Below are positions 20,949 through 36,000 of a DNA stretch of 64,000 bases, piece by piece (the first letter of the stretch is position 1; each line of letters begins with the position of its first letter). The position numbers and the translations under genes are program-made. Under the pieces are notes generated by a model that saw only the letters and a program-made list of their open reading frames with translations, was not told the origin of the DNA and made no database searches. This DNA is from Cladopsammia gracilis (Eukaryota; Cnidaria; Anthozoa; Scleractinia; Dendrophylliidae): contig JAJGOT010000200.1 in the NCBI GenBank assembly GCA_022457155.1, positions 806,001-870,000 on the forward strand. Direction: 5' to 3'.

Positions 20949-23900
20949 CTGAAATGCAACAGAACACAAGCTGCTGTCAGATGCACACATACAAACATGC
21001 TCTGGCATCTTCACGACTGTCATGACCTTCAACTGAAATGCAACAGAACACAGACTGCTGTCCGATACACAGATACAAAAAACTATTTAGTTATGGACGC
21101 TATCTTATTAAGTTCACTTGGTCCTAAAGACAGCACCATCCCGTTAATGCCCGCACCTCCATAGCATGGATAGGTAAACCTGGTCCCCTTTCCATTTGTC
21201 AGAAGTAGCCAGCCAGGACGCAGGGTCAGTTCCTTAATAGTATGCCATTTGTCAGCGCTAGCCTTTCATCAAAGCGAATCCAGGAATTGTGGGTTGTATG
21301 TGGTGAGTTGTATATCAAATGGTGGCGCTACGCTATTGGTAACGTGACAAACAAGTTAGAATAAATCAGTTAAATGAAAAGTGTTCCTTTATTCTGTGGG
21401 GATTAAGAGTGCCTATTTGGAAGATGAATTTTTGCTCTAAATTTTGATGGTTCTCCGTGCAAGCGTGGTGTAGGGAAATGCTTCAGATCGCAGATTGGGA
21501 TGGTTGTAAAAATGCATAGCATTAGTGCTGAATTACATTCATTTGATAACGATCATTCGTTCATCTTCTGAATCCCCCCTCTTTTCAATGTTGGAACCTG
21601 GAAAAACAATTACGCATTAAAAAAGTCCCGACCACATTGTGTTCCGTATGCCCAAATGCCCAATGCCCAATTACCAATGACCAATTGCCAAAGCAACCTT
21701 TATTGAATTAGGTATATTCAGTTGAATCCCGATAACTCGAACCCTCGAAACTCTCGCTAACTCGAACCAAACTATTTTTCCCTTGGCTAAAGATGCCTGG
21801 CAAATTTACCCTCGATAACTCGAACCTTCGATATCTCGAACCAAATTTCCATCTTCCCTGGAGGTTCGAGTTATCGGGATTTGCTTTAACAATATTTTAA
21901 CAGTCATTTTTCTCACTAACATGTTCTTATGAGTATATAACACTATAGAGCGTATGCACTCACGTGGCAAGCAGCTATGCAAATTTATTGGAACAAAAGA
22001 AAGTGTTAACATAAGAAAAGCGTTCAAATCCCACAGGATTGTTTTGGTACACCAACATGGCCGCCGTTCTATTGTTTTGGTACACCAATATGGCCGCCGT
22101 GACGTCATGTGCATACGCTCTATAGTTTCAGCTCCATTTCAACTTTGATAATTGCTGAAAATGAGGACAGAACAATAAAATGTTACACAGCACAGAAAAC
22201 GTTTGAAAACTCACCACTATCCTGGATAATCTTTTTGAGGTAGTCTGCCATAAGGTTACGCAGTGCCCTTTTGTAAGGTCTGCCCAGTCGGTGAGGGAAC
22301 ACTATGGATGTGTCCACAACTTTACTATGAATCAACTGGGAAGAGAGACCATCGCAGCACATTAATGTAACAATGCTTATCAACAGTTACTAAACATTAG
22401 GTTGTGAAAATTATGTCAGTAGAATACTAACAATTCTAACTTTTTGGTAACTCGAGGTAATGTACTGGGTAGCACCGGGGCATTTGATCAATTTTCATGC
22501 CCGGGTGGGCGGGAATTTGACAGCATCTGTTTAAGAGGTGGGGGATTTGACACCTTTGGGGAAAGGGTATTTGAACAACGAGTCGCATCAATTTCACGTT
22601 TTGTGTTGGGTGTTTTTCCAATTTGAAATCATGGCAGAATGTAACACAGAGGACACTTTGAACGTTTTTAAAAGGTCAAACCATCCGACTTTTGTTTAAC
22701 AATACCCCAGTCTGACTATATCACATGACGCAAATTTCGAGTTTTATCTGAAGCTGAATTTCCGCCATTATGGATGGGAAAGCTTGCGAAAGTAAGCTGC
22801 TATTCTACTGTCGATGAGTTCAAAAGAAGCCGTGCTGAAGCAATTAAAGATCGGCCAGTTAAAGATAACATCACCAACAACACATTCAACGGATGTTTTC
22901 TGCAGTAAAGTGGAAGGTATTTAAAATGACATTCCATCGTGCGAGTCTCACAAAACAATGCATGCGCAGAAGAGATGGCAGGGTACCTTTATATTTTAAA
23001 TAACCGGCCCTTAATGTTTAACGGGTCATAAACATTTGATGCTGCACAGTCTGGTGGTGAGGCCAGCTTGTTGAAAACTAAGTATTCACTTTCACCTGTC
23101 TTACAAATGCAGAAGACTTGAATTTGAAGTTCAACTTTCATGAAAAGAGTCGTGGTTTAGAAATAAAATTTAATATTTAAATCGCCATTTCAACTTTATG
23201 ATCGTTGGTGCGTAATGTTGCCCGACATTCCTTCAAAAACAATCATGCAATGTTTGAACATGTTTTGGCATGACATGTTCACGCTTACGAAGATGCATCT
23301 GAGTTGTTTAAAGGGAGGGTTTCACGGTTCGACGCATGTGCAAGCTATGGCGTAATCCATTCAATTTCAGTATTTAGACCAATCGGAAGCGAGTGGATAA
23401 CTCTGGCGGGAAATTTGCCCGTGAAAATGTCGCGGTCAGTCAGCTGATTGAATGGATGATTATACATACCGATGTGCGCCGTGAAAGCCACCAGAGCGTA
23501 GAATAAATCCTTCGGGTCAAAGGTTTTATTCAGTGTTGATTTTGTCGGTGTAATCCGTTGAAATTTTCTGTGAATTTTGGTCTTCTTTCGCTTTGCTTGG
23601 ACTAATAGGCCATTTGCACGATGACGTCATTTGACTACTACTACCAGAATCCTTCAGTTTTTTGTTTTGTAGTGCAAATTAGGGCTATTGTTATTTAAAC
23701 CGCACTGGGATTACAACATTTAAATAAGAAAGGAAAAACGAAATGAATTCTGGTAGTAGTAGTCAAATGACGTCATCGTGCAAATGGCCTATTATAGTAT
23801 GTGATTATTGAAGTACATGTGAGTGAGTGTTTTTTTAACCGTTAAAATTGGTAAGAAAGCGAATAAAGCATTTTGATCTGTGCACATGCGCCGAACCGTG

Positions 23901-26900
23901 AAACGATCCCTTTAACATGAAATCATAATCAATCAACCGAGGAACCATGAATCCAGCTTGCACACGACAGCATTCTCCACACATTTTTGTTATAACGCAG
24001 TAGACCCATGTACTCGCTGTGGTGGAGGGGGGGGGGGGGGGTGTGATGGGAGGAGGGGTGGGGGTCGGGGGGTTTAGAGGTGACGTATTTTATATTAACA
24101 GAAACCCATAAGTAAGTTGAAACGTGCAACTGTCTCTCGTACGCTTCAAAACAAGCTTCCGATTATTCAATTTGCTAAGAAGTTGTTACAGCCATATTTG
24201 GAAAATCAAGATAAAAATATTAACCAATCAATTCGCTAGAACAACTTGCTTCCAATATCCCTGGACCGAGGGGTTTCCAAATATGGTACTAAGCAAAAAA
24301 TGAATATTCGGAAGCTGTGAATGCGCGATTCACGTTTCAACCCACTTACGGGTTTCTGATATTAACTAAAATGTGTCATGGCAATGTACATACAACACTG
24401 ACAGAAACAAGTATCCACACATTAAGGAGACACGATCTCATAGCCAGCAGCTTGCTTTAACCATACTTTATTATCATGAAATAGGAAGAAAAATCGCTAG
24501 CAGTGATAACAGTAAAGAAATTCAAAATTCCCCAAGAATTATGGCAATTTTGATTTCTTGACCGCCTGTCACGAAATCAAATTAGATGAACTGTAATCCA
24601 CTTCAATCCTTGTAATCCTGCACTTTATCTCCAAATTGCTCCATAGAATCTTTTTATCCAACAAGTTGTATAAGTTGATAATGATGCTGGATCCCGGGGG
24701 GAGGGGGGTACTCTGCAAATTTTTGGTGGGGGTGTGCCGCTGGGACTCTGAGACCCTTAACCTGTACTGGACCATTTTAGCTGCATTTTGCAACCCTATT
24801 CTACACTAAACACCGAAAAACGCTACCCTATTCTAGACCTATTCCAGACTCGCTATTTTCCAGAAACTCGTTCACTATCACAGTTATTAGTTAACAGGGG
24901 TCAGTAAAAATGCCGTACTGCCCGCTATACCGATTTTTAAATGCCATTTGCCAGTAAACCTTGTCTAGACTAAATTCTTCACGCAACTGATCAGTTTCGC
25001 GGAAAATGATACCCTATTCTAGACCAAAAATATCTGATTACTATACCCTATCCCAGACTAAACTGCCTGAAAACCATACCCTTCACAGCGGCACATACCT
25101 ATATAGCTCATATATGGGAGTACCTCCCCCCCCCCCCCCCCCCACCCCCAGGTGCTGGATGCATCGAAACGTCGATTTACACTTTTCTAATATTTATTTT
25201 GGAATGCTTGAACAAGCAACAGATTATTCTATTTAGTGATAAAACATGGAAATGAAGAAAGCGAAAGTTTGTTATCTCAGCAGGACAGTGCCCCATTAAT
25301 GAATGGCTTTATACCTTGGTTGCCTTGAGGTCACTTTCCAAGCTATGTCCAACCAATATGGTGTCCTTATGGATCATACTCAACAGCACTGCTTGTACTT
25401 CGCGGATAGTTGTAGTCACATCACGCAACAACTCTTCTGTTACTCCACTGAACCTAACAAGTGTGCATACACATTTTGTTTGAGTTTATATTGTAACTTA
25501 GGATATGTGATTTTATCTTAAGAAATAAAGATTATTATTATTATTTTCATACAGCTTGTCAAGATTATAATAATAATAATAATTTATTTCTATAGCGCAA
25601 AATCCCTACTTGTCCTAAGCGCTTTACAATGTATAAAATATTAAAAAAAATTACAATTACTTTACATTATATAAACAATCCTGGACTAGCTAAGTTACAT
25701 TTCAGCCAGCATAACAACTGGTGCCTACAGGAGGGTGGAGGGGAGGGAGTGAAACAGAGGGGCACCCAACCCTTATGGCACTGGCTGTGAGATGCTTATC
25801 ATAAGTCCTTTTAGGGTTGGAGCTGATTACTAAGGGTGTTCATGCATTTTGGGAACATGGATGGTAAAGAAGTAAGAGCGCTCATCTCTCACCAGTGTGG
25901 CCCGGGTCCAGTCCACAGACTCCACAGCATATGTGGGTGGAGTTTGTCCGTTTTTTCCTCCCTCAAAAACCAACATTTCTAAATTCCAATTCAATCTGGA
26001 ATTCGAGGGTCACAGGTTTGTCAGTCACGTGACTGTTAAGTGTCACCCTTGTTAAACAAAGCCAATTCATTAATAAATTTATCTATTTATTTTTATTTTG
26101 ATAATTTAAAGATTTTAATATGGAGGTGTTTCCAAGTAATAATACACAGTTATGTCGTTTAACCAACGTTATCTACTTTTGAAACAGGTAACTCATTTTT
26201 AAATCACACTGAAGAAGGGCTCAGCCCGAAACGTTTGTGTTGTAAATGACATTTACACTTTTTAAAAGATTTAAACCTTTTTACTTTAGAACTCACGGGT
26301 TAGCCAATCATATCACCCGTACGACCCTGCGAGCCTTTTCTTTGCAAAACCACTGATGAAAGTCCTGTATGAGGGTCGTAAGCATTTGCGCGAGCGGGGC
26401 CGGAAAAAGCCGTACGGCCATACTACAAAAGCGTATGCCCTCGCATGTTAAAATTTCACGCAATTTTGTCTCCAAATCGATCATATGATAAAATACTTAT
26501 TGAAAAAGTTAGGTTGGGCGTGCGCCATCACCTCGAGCCAAATATTTTCCCATAAGGCCCTCCCAATTAGTCAATAAGTACATATTTTAACTCACCTCCA
26601 ACCAACAATGTGATTCAACTGATAATACACTTAATCGTATCAATAACAAAATTCTCGATTGTGATTGGTCATCGACGCGCCTATTTCTTACGTAATTGGC
26701 GCGCGGTCACGTGGGTGTCCAATTACAGCTATCCAATTACAACGTTTTGTAATTGGATAGCTGTAATTGGACACCTACGTTGCGCGCGCATCAATCAGTT
26801 GCACTTAAATGTTTTTTTTTTGCTTTTTTTCCTCCTACTTTCAAACTGATATTAAATATCCCAGGCGTTTTGAGTACAAAAAAATACCACACAGACTTTT

Positions 26901-27013
26901 AAATCTCGAATTTTGTTATTGGTGCGATTAAATATTTCATGTCGTACAATTCAGGGGTAATCGTGCTCGTAATTTCAAATCGTCCTCGCGCTACGCGCTC
27001 GGCCGATTTGAAG

Positions 27014-27050
<37 letters not shown>

Positions 27051-30000
27051 AGTCCAATAGACCAATTCCGATATATTAAAATTCATACTTGGCTCCGAGG
27101 CTTAGGGGAATAAAACAAAACAAATTAATTATTCATCCCTGAACCTCGATGTGATTTCTTTTGTTTTATTCCCCTAAGCCAAGGAGCCAAGTATGAATTT
27201 TAATATATCGGAATTGGTCTATTACTATTACTAATTATAATTTACATCAGATTCGCTGTGACGACTAGCGCTCGAAACGTGACCGTTTTTAATCCTTTTA
27301 AGGCGGCCAATTGACCTTATCAATTCTTATTCAGTTTATAAAACCAAATATTCCTGTTTCACTTCCCCACCAATGCAGCACCACAGTTTGTTCAAAAACT
27401 TACACCTTTATCTGTACCTTGTATTGTAGTCAACAATGGGTCTTTCAGGCATAACAAAGGTATCATAGACTCCTTCTAAATTCCAGTTCACCACTGTAAT
27501 CCGAGTCAGTTCAAGTCCCGCAGTAGTGTAACACTAAAAACACAAAAAATGCTTAGCATGGTGGTCAAAATCAGAATTTAATGTTGTGGAAAGATTAAGC
27601 CATTAACCCTATTTAGCCTGGGGGAGGAGGGGGGCTCAAAGTGCCCGCGCTGACTTTCAATAACTCTTTTAATCGTATCAATAACAAAATTCTCCATTGT
27701 GATTGGTCATCCGCGCGCCTATTTATTACGTAATTGGCGCGCGGTCACGTGGGTGTCCAATTACAGCGATCCAATTACAACTTTTTTGTAATTGGATAGC
27801 TGTAATTGGACACCTACGTTGCGCGCGCGTCAATCAGGGTTCCTTTTTTCGCTGTTTTCCTCCTGCCTTCAAACTGATAGAAAATATCCTTGACATTTGG
27901 ATTACAAAAAACTCCACACAGACTTTTTAATCTCGAATTTTGTTATTGATGCGATTAATTAGTAATTGAACTTCGTGTCGTACAATTCAGGGGTACTCGT
28001 GCTCGTAATTGCAAATCGTCCTCGCGCTACGCGCTCGGCCGATTTGAAATTACTCGCCCGATTACTTCCTGAATTGTTCTCCACTCAGTCCAATTACCAA
28101 TACTAATATTAAAGCAAATGTCACTAAAGTTCAGCAACAATTTGGTATCACAGTTCATTGTTCGTGTGACTGATGTTTCCATGGCAACAAGATTTTGACA
28201 GCCATGATTTTCGAAATATGGATTTTTTTAATGCCTTTTTGTGAAAAAGTGAAAAAAGAAATAAAATTTGCTATCGTACCTTTTACATGTTTACGCCTTT
28301 TTAGCGTTAGTGGTGTTGAATACTTTTGAGTCAATTTGCAAGTTTTGGAGAAATCCATAAATCCAAGACGGCGGCTGTCAGAATTAATGACGTAATTCCC
28401 AAGTCAAATGACGTCATCGTCCCATTTTGCAAACTGCAAAAGAAACAGTTTTGCACGTACCATATACCCTCCAAGTTTCATTGTCATAGCTGCTCTTGAA
28501 GTTACGAAGGAGGCGCTGCCCCCCCCCCCCACCCCACCCCACCCCAAGCCTAAATTGGGTTAAATAGTTAAGTAAAAATACCATTTCACAATCCATGGCG
28601 AATAATTTCTTTCGTTGGTCGGCCAGTGGACTCACTATGGTGGTCATAAAGCCATCAGTGTTGCGTGTATCATCGTTCACGTGAACCTTGACAGTTAAAA
28701 CAAGAAATGAATGAGCCTTAATATTAATAGTTTCTTACTGCAGTTAGGCGCAAATGCCTGTCTGTGGAGAGACCGTGATAAAATTTTTGAATTTCTGACC
28801 ATGTGTAAAGCCCTGGTCAAGTGGCACATGATAGTCGATGCTCTCGTTTGACCACCATCTATCATGCATTATAATTCAACACATTGATACACTGCCCAAA
28901 TATGGTCAAAAAGTTATCTTCCATTGAATTGCACGCATTTTGGGCATCCTACTGATGAACAGTTACGAAATTCAGATATATTTAGTAGCCACATTTATTT
29001 GAGGTCTGTCCCCTTTGAATCGATATACGCTATGTCTACATGACGTATATCCAACGATGGAGGTAAATTTCGCATTTTGACAAGAGAATGCCAAAATGAC
29101 GGAGCGGCCTCGATATTTTTTCTTCAAACTGTGCTTTGTTATCAATGTGTTGAATTGTAAAACTGTTATAGTGCTCAAGCTTGCGTGATATCGCCTAATT
29201 TTAGTCGACGAGGCCGTATCACGCGCGCTTTCGGGCTATAATAGTCAATCATCATCATTGAACTATCACGTGTTGTCATTCACTTTGAACAAAGTCATGT
29301 TCAAAATTTTTATGATAGTTGAACATAGTTTTGATCTTTTGACCATGTGCATGATAGTTGATGATAGTTTTCCGGTCAGTCGTTGCCACCTAAGCTGTAG
29401 CTTTACCAAAAGGGTCGCAAACAGTCAACAGTCTCTATCGAGTACAGAAAACAAAGAAAATACTGAGCCAAAAAGTTGTTTATTTGACATACAATAGTAG
29501 TTGAGAGTCAAATGAGAAGTCACTGGGTGATTGCTTGTGTGGCGTTTGACCAACTTTCCACGACTATCATAAATTTATTTGCACAACTGAGTTTTTCAAA
29601 AAGCTCAAATTGACATCACTGCAAAACAGTCGATTTTTTTTCGCTTCTCGCTCGCAAAGGTGTGAAGCGATGAAAGCGTGGATACTCGCGTGCAAATTGG
29701 ACATGAAGCGCACGAGCCTCACATGCCAGTGAAGCGAAAAAAAAAAACGTTTTAGCGTCTCTCCCCAGTCCCGGTCTCCGTATTCACACTCATTTTATTC
29801 AAAGACCGCGCGCTGCGTATGACCAATGCAAAAAAAAAAAAAAAAACGATTGTTTTACAGTCTAAAATTGCACGAGCCGCTTATTATAAATGAAATTAAA
29901 TTGAATCAAATTGAACTGAGACGAGAGAGACAATGTAGAATTATAATTATAATAAATTATGAACTATGCAAGCCATCTGGCTTGTTTAAATGGTTGAATT

Positions 30001-33000
30001 GGACATTGGCTTAATACTGTAGCTTTCCAAGGACAGAGAAAATGTGGAGAAGATCGTCAGTGGCTTGCCAACAAGCACTTAACATGTTGGTAGAGAAAAG
30101 GGTTTGAAAGTTACAACTGTGACTGTAGATCATCCTCCACTTTTTGCCAAAATTACATTGCAGAAATTGACAGTGTATAAAATACCAACTGAAGGAAATA
30201 TGCCACTGGCATACCTTGCCGACACAGCAGCCTGGGGTGCCTGCATCTCCCTGACAGCAGGAATAACTCTGTTCACCTGCAAGGAATTATTTTACACAAC
30301 GTCAAGGATTATCTTGTTCCTGCACAGAGAGCCCAGGCTCACAACAGGACTCCTCAATGACAAAAATATAAGGATTTGTATGAGATTTCATCGCGAGGTT
30401 GATAAAATATCAAAATTATAGATAAACAGCCATTAAAGTGTTCATACCTCATTCTCAAACTCATTTAAAATAATTCATGACGAGAACACAAAGGAAATCA
30501 CTGCCGTGAAGGAGGTTTTGTTATCCTGTCTTAATTTGCATAGATTTCGGCGATTTTATTCCTTCGTTTTCTCTGCATTTAATGATCAGTGTCAGTGTGT
30601 GAGAAGCTATATCAAACACACGAAAAGAGTGTTTCATCAGGTATCCAAACACCTTGAAGTGGGTTAAAAAAAACTCGGCTCTGCCTCGTTTTCAACCCAC
30701 CTCGCAGTGTTTGGATATCTCATGAAAAACTGATCCTCGTGTCTGATATATTATTACTTCAATGATGTCTAGCTGTCCTTTCTGGACAGCTTTATGGCTT
30801 TTTAAATGGCATTTTAGTGAGTTTTGTTTTTCTAACATGTGCGTGAATTCAAACCAGAAAACCAAAACGCCGTCAAGAAACAACAAATTAGACATGACAT
30901 TTATTTATAATTTTGATATTTTATCAGTCATGATAAAATCACATACAAATCCTTTTTGTGGTTCTTGGCACAATGTAAATAGTGTGCTTATCTCTGGATA
31001 CCCTTCTGCAGTTCACTGAAATAAGTAGATGTATCCTTATAAGATGGTGTCAACATGTGAGGAGAAGAGGGAGATCAACTTGGCCATGTACACCGTGCAT
31101 GCTGGACAGGTGTTCAATTGAAGGCCTCCCAGCAATAATGTCCTAAGTATGTTTTTGGCAACTTTCCTAAAATTGTATATTTTAGGCCTTTAAAAGCACA
31201 GTTTTGTCAAATTAATGATTTATTATTGTTAAGGTACTTAAAACAGATCCAAACTGGGGAAGAAAATCCACATCTTTGAGAAAATGCTTTGGGCCTTAGA
31301 ACACCCTATGTATCTTTTCAAGATAAAATTTTATTCTGTTTGAAGACAGAATGGCCTGGTTGAAATCCTTTCAGTCATATTTACATGGTCCAGTCATAAT
31401 TTTGGCAAGTGAGTCCCTTTTGAGGCCAAAAATCCAAGATTTCAGGAAAAAATTTTCCAAAAAGCTACTTAGCACATTCTTAATTGCTGGGTTGCCTTGA
31501 TTGTTGTTATGGACTAAAATACCAAGGAAAAGGATCAATCAATCAATCAATCAATCACTGTACCTCCTTAAGTTGGCATGAGTAATGCAATGAAAATATT
31601 TCAGTTGACTTGCCAAACTTTCGACAGGCTGCATTACAGTTTGCTTCATGGATGGCCTGGTGGCTGATTTTTTACAAAATATGTGTCTTTTGCAGTGTTT
31701 GAAGTATTTGTATTTTTCTAGCTCTGTTTGGTTTGAAGTGTTTAGCATTTGTTATGGTTAAGGGTTTCGAGAATATAATAGAGCTGCCAACTAATAAACC
31801 CATGTTTTGGTGTAGCTAGAGTCATGTCCAATTGCGACCATTAATTTTTATTTACAGATGATTGTTAGTTAAGGTTGTAGCACTTACATTGCTGTAATAA
31901 ATTAGTACTTAATAAATAAATTATTTCACCATTTTCATCAAATTTAATGTTAATTAACTTATTTATTTTTAACAATAAAAATCAACAGTAAAACACGACG
32001 TTTCGACCGTACTTCAGTCATTATCAAGTGAGAGGTGAAATAGAATAGTAAAAATATATATATGTACATAGGAAATGTAAAAAATTTTTGCATGAAATTT
32101 GCAGGTGTAAACGGACAATAAAAATGTTCAAAGAAAACAACTAGTAAAAGGCTAATTAAAAACTAATTAAAAAACCTTAGCACGAATTGAGTCAGATTGT
32201 ACATTGAGAGTAGGTCTCAGTTCGTGAATAAAAAACATCTCATAGACGAGGCAGTCAATGTTCAAATGTTAAAAGTTTTACGAAATCCTTACTTATAAAC
32301 TTATTTATTATCGTTTTTATTCTGCTTGTAATCCATTGTGTGTGGCAAAATAATAAAAATAAAAAATAAAAATAAAACTTACTTCTGCACTAAGGGTTTT
32401 TCTGGTCTCCCAACCTAAACCATCTGAAATAACTTTGACCAACTTTATCCCAGCTATCATCGCAACAATTACTTCAGAAAAAACCTCACCTCTTCTCCGA
32501 AATAGTCTCCCAGCATGATATACACATTCTTCTCTTGTTAAATACTCTCCATCTTCAAGAACCACAAATGGCTTGCCACAGCGCCGACAAATTCTCCGCG
32601 AGGCTGAAAAATAAAAGCCATCAGGGATTAAAATACAGTTAACCCTCACCTGGTGGACATGCACACCTTCAAATAATTTTATCCTTTTGCCTTTAATTTT
32701 GATGCCAGTTTTAATTTAATTATTTTCATGCATCATCAAAGGTTCGCTGAAGTTAAATCTGCAAAAAAATTATTCACAAAGATTACTTTAAAGGTTACCT
32801 TACCCTACCCTGATTTCAGTCATTTATTGTTTTTCTTTTTATTAACTTTTTTTCCTTTCCTCTTTTTAGACGACAAAGACAAGCAGTTAGTCATGGAACA
32901 AGAAAGTGCAGTCAGGTTCAAACACAATACCCCTAAAAGCATAATTATATTACTTATAGTAACATTTAACATTTAGTGCATGTGTTTTAGTTCTAATAAG

Positions 33001-36000
33001 AAAGGGTTGTCATTGAGGAGCTTTGTAATTGATGGCTTCCAAAGTTATTCATTTATGACAACTTCTTTTTGTAAAAAATACCCCATGGGATATCGTGAAA
33101 CATTTTCATGCAAAAATTTAGCCCCTAATTTTGGGTGATTTTCACAAATTCTAAACCCTGCGAAATTAACAGTCATTAGGAATCACATAAGTAACCAAGT
33201 GTGTATTAGGCCAAAAAGAACAAGAAATACTTACAGTCCTTGGAGGGCTGCTCCTTGTTTGTTTTTATAACAGCTTTTCCTGGTGATGTAAGGCAAGGAC
33301 GTGGATAGCCATTTTCAACTAAATCCTCCTCACTCATCAAGTACTTGGAGAGAAAATCATACATCACTTCTTCTGTGAATTTTAAAAAGAAATTCTTGTT
33401 GGTCATGCATGCTACACTGTGAGGATGAAATTGCACTCATGTTTCATCCGCAGTTCACATATATGATTTTCATATATTCATATTCATAATAATCTAGTTA
33501 GCTCGCGCAACAAAGTCAAATCTATCATACATGAGAGGTGGTCGCTAACATGTGATTGCTCAAGACAGGTTGTTGCACAAGGTTTGCCTGAGCGTATCGC
33601 AGTAATGCCTTTTTTAATAATTATAAAATAATTAATATCTTTGACACCTGTGAGTTCATCTGATGCTGGCCTAACAGGTTGATCCTGTTTTACAGGACTC
33701 TTAGTGCTGATCAGTACGGCTCCTGAGGGCAGAGTCTTGGTTACCGCCACTCGTGTTATAGTCTCAGTTTTCACAGGTGAAGTGGTTGGTATCTCCTGAG
33801 GCTTCATATCTCGAAGTTTCTTGATTGCATTCACACAGAGATTCAAGTAAACCTGCCGTCTGGTGCTTCGTTCATAAAGAGCTTGCTCTTCTTCCACAGC
33901 CTAGGTAACAAACAATCAGCAAGAATAATTTATTGTTTTGTAAAGTCCAATGTTTATGTGTTGGGGGGGGGGGTTGCTTTGTGCACCATGGATTTTTTAT
34001 TTGTGGGATAAAATATCGCCTTCTCTTTCACCTTGTTATCTGTAGGAAGCCGGAAGTGTGGTCCTGTTAACCATGTGAAGCCTAAATAGACGGAGTGCCT
34101 GGGTGGGTATTTGTCATGGTGAGATATACCGTCCTCAAGTCTAAGCAAAATGGTTGGTATTTTCTGAAAGGATTCAATTTTTGTGATTTCTGTTAAGTAA
34201 ATGGTTTCTCAAGCTTATAGTTATTTTCATATACAACAACTGGATTTTACAAAAAGCAAAACTGTATTGAGAATGTTTTAGCCAAAAATGCATTCTGTTG
34301 CTAAAATAATGGCTGGTTAACATTAGATAAAGTGAAAGAAATTCAATTAGACCAAGACATTCCTAACCACATATGCACTTTATGCACCAAGCCCTTCAAA
34401 TGTTTTAATTTTATACAAAGTTGACAGTTTTTAAAGTTTGCTCATCACCGATGTCTGATGCTAGTGATATTCACATCATAATGATACAACCAGTGTTACC
34501 TTTTCATAAGCTTCTTTTTCTGTGGGATAAATTCTAAGGTACTCATCTATAATTCTGTCCAGGTACCTCTGGCGTTGATTTTGAGGCACTTTAGCCCCAT
34601 ATTCTACAGGTATCCTAGGTCTCGGCAAAGATCCTGCAGGGGCACTTCTCTTTACTACATGGGCAACCCTTTGTTTGACTGGCTTGTAGCTGGTTGCTGC
34701 AGCCTTTATTGGTGATTCCTATGAAACAAAAAAAAACTACCGCTAAATACTGAGAGCACCTAACAAATTGTTTCAGTGAAAAGTTGTTTGGAAGACTTTA
34801 GTCATCTTCAAAATTTGTAATAAAAAAACTAAAGTTTTCTTAAATACATGTAAAATGCCACTTCACACTTTTGCAACATCTGAAAACTAAGTGAAGCGGG
34901 GGGGGGGGGGGGGGGGGGAGAACTTATGCGAAGGTCACGAGAGAAGGAATGGGCTTATATCCAAGGTAAGAGAGATAGAGGAAGGGTGGGTATACATGTA
35001 TATCCAGATGAGGGGGATGGGGGGTTGGTAGCCTTATACCTATGGGAAGGGGTGTGGGAGAAGGGATGGGGTCACATTCAGGGGAAGGGTAGAGGAGGGG
35101 AGGGTATGTTAAGGGATGTTTAGGTCACTTCTGACAGTGATTGGGTGTTTTGAACATGACTTAAGTGCCTTACATGAGGATACAGGGTGTAGCTTAATTT
35201 AGTAGACTACATAAACAGGGGAATTGGGGTTGAACAAAGCTATTCCAGACCATACTACAACAAGGAACATACCCACTCTTTTAATACATGTAGGTACCCC
35301 ATGAGCTGTGAATGATCATACATGTAAATTTTCTTTGGGGAATGGTGAAATATCATTCCCTTTTTGAATTGTCAAATAACATTACTGTTAGTATTCATTG
35401 ATTGATCCATTTTACTCCAACATTTGAGTTCTGATTAAGTGTGTTATCTGAGGCATAATGTGTATTTTCTGAAACACGAGACAGCTAGTCTCTCCCGCAC
35501 TACACTGTAGCTGTACCCACCCTCAACATACTGTAATGCAGGACCTCACTAAACTAAGGTCCAGGCCTCGGTTGTTCAAAAAGTGGATAGCGCTATCCAC
35601 TGGATAAATCACTATCCAGCGGAAAACACATTCAATGGATTTTGTTAACACTTATCCACCGGACGGTGGAAAGTGCTATCCACCTTTTCAACAACCAGGG
35701 CCAGTCTGAACACATACAACACTTGTTGAAGAAGCTGAAGGCTCTTGTTTCCCCTGTACTGCTGATAGCGTCTTGGGGTACCGCCGGATTGGATTCGCAT
35801 TTGACGATAATCTCCTTGGTAACTACAACACATAATAAAAATAATATACACACTCTAATTCACTTAATTTAAGAAGCGTTAACGGGGAAAAAAGGATTAA
35901 CCATAAATGATACAACACAATCAAATGACATTGTGGGCACAAGGCAAATTTAAGACTCACTAACATTCCATTAATTTTATTGACATTTAACATCTTTTCC

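Noticed and set aside
21954..22148. 64-residue ORF repeated at 63621
   Set aside because: It lies wholly within the 178-bp MITE; its conservation is that of the element, not of a protein.
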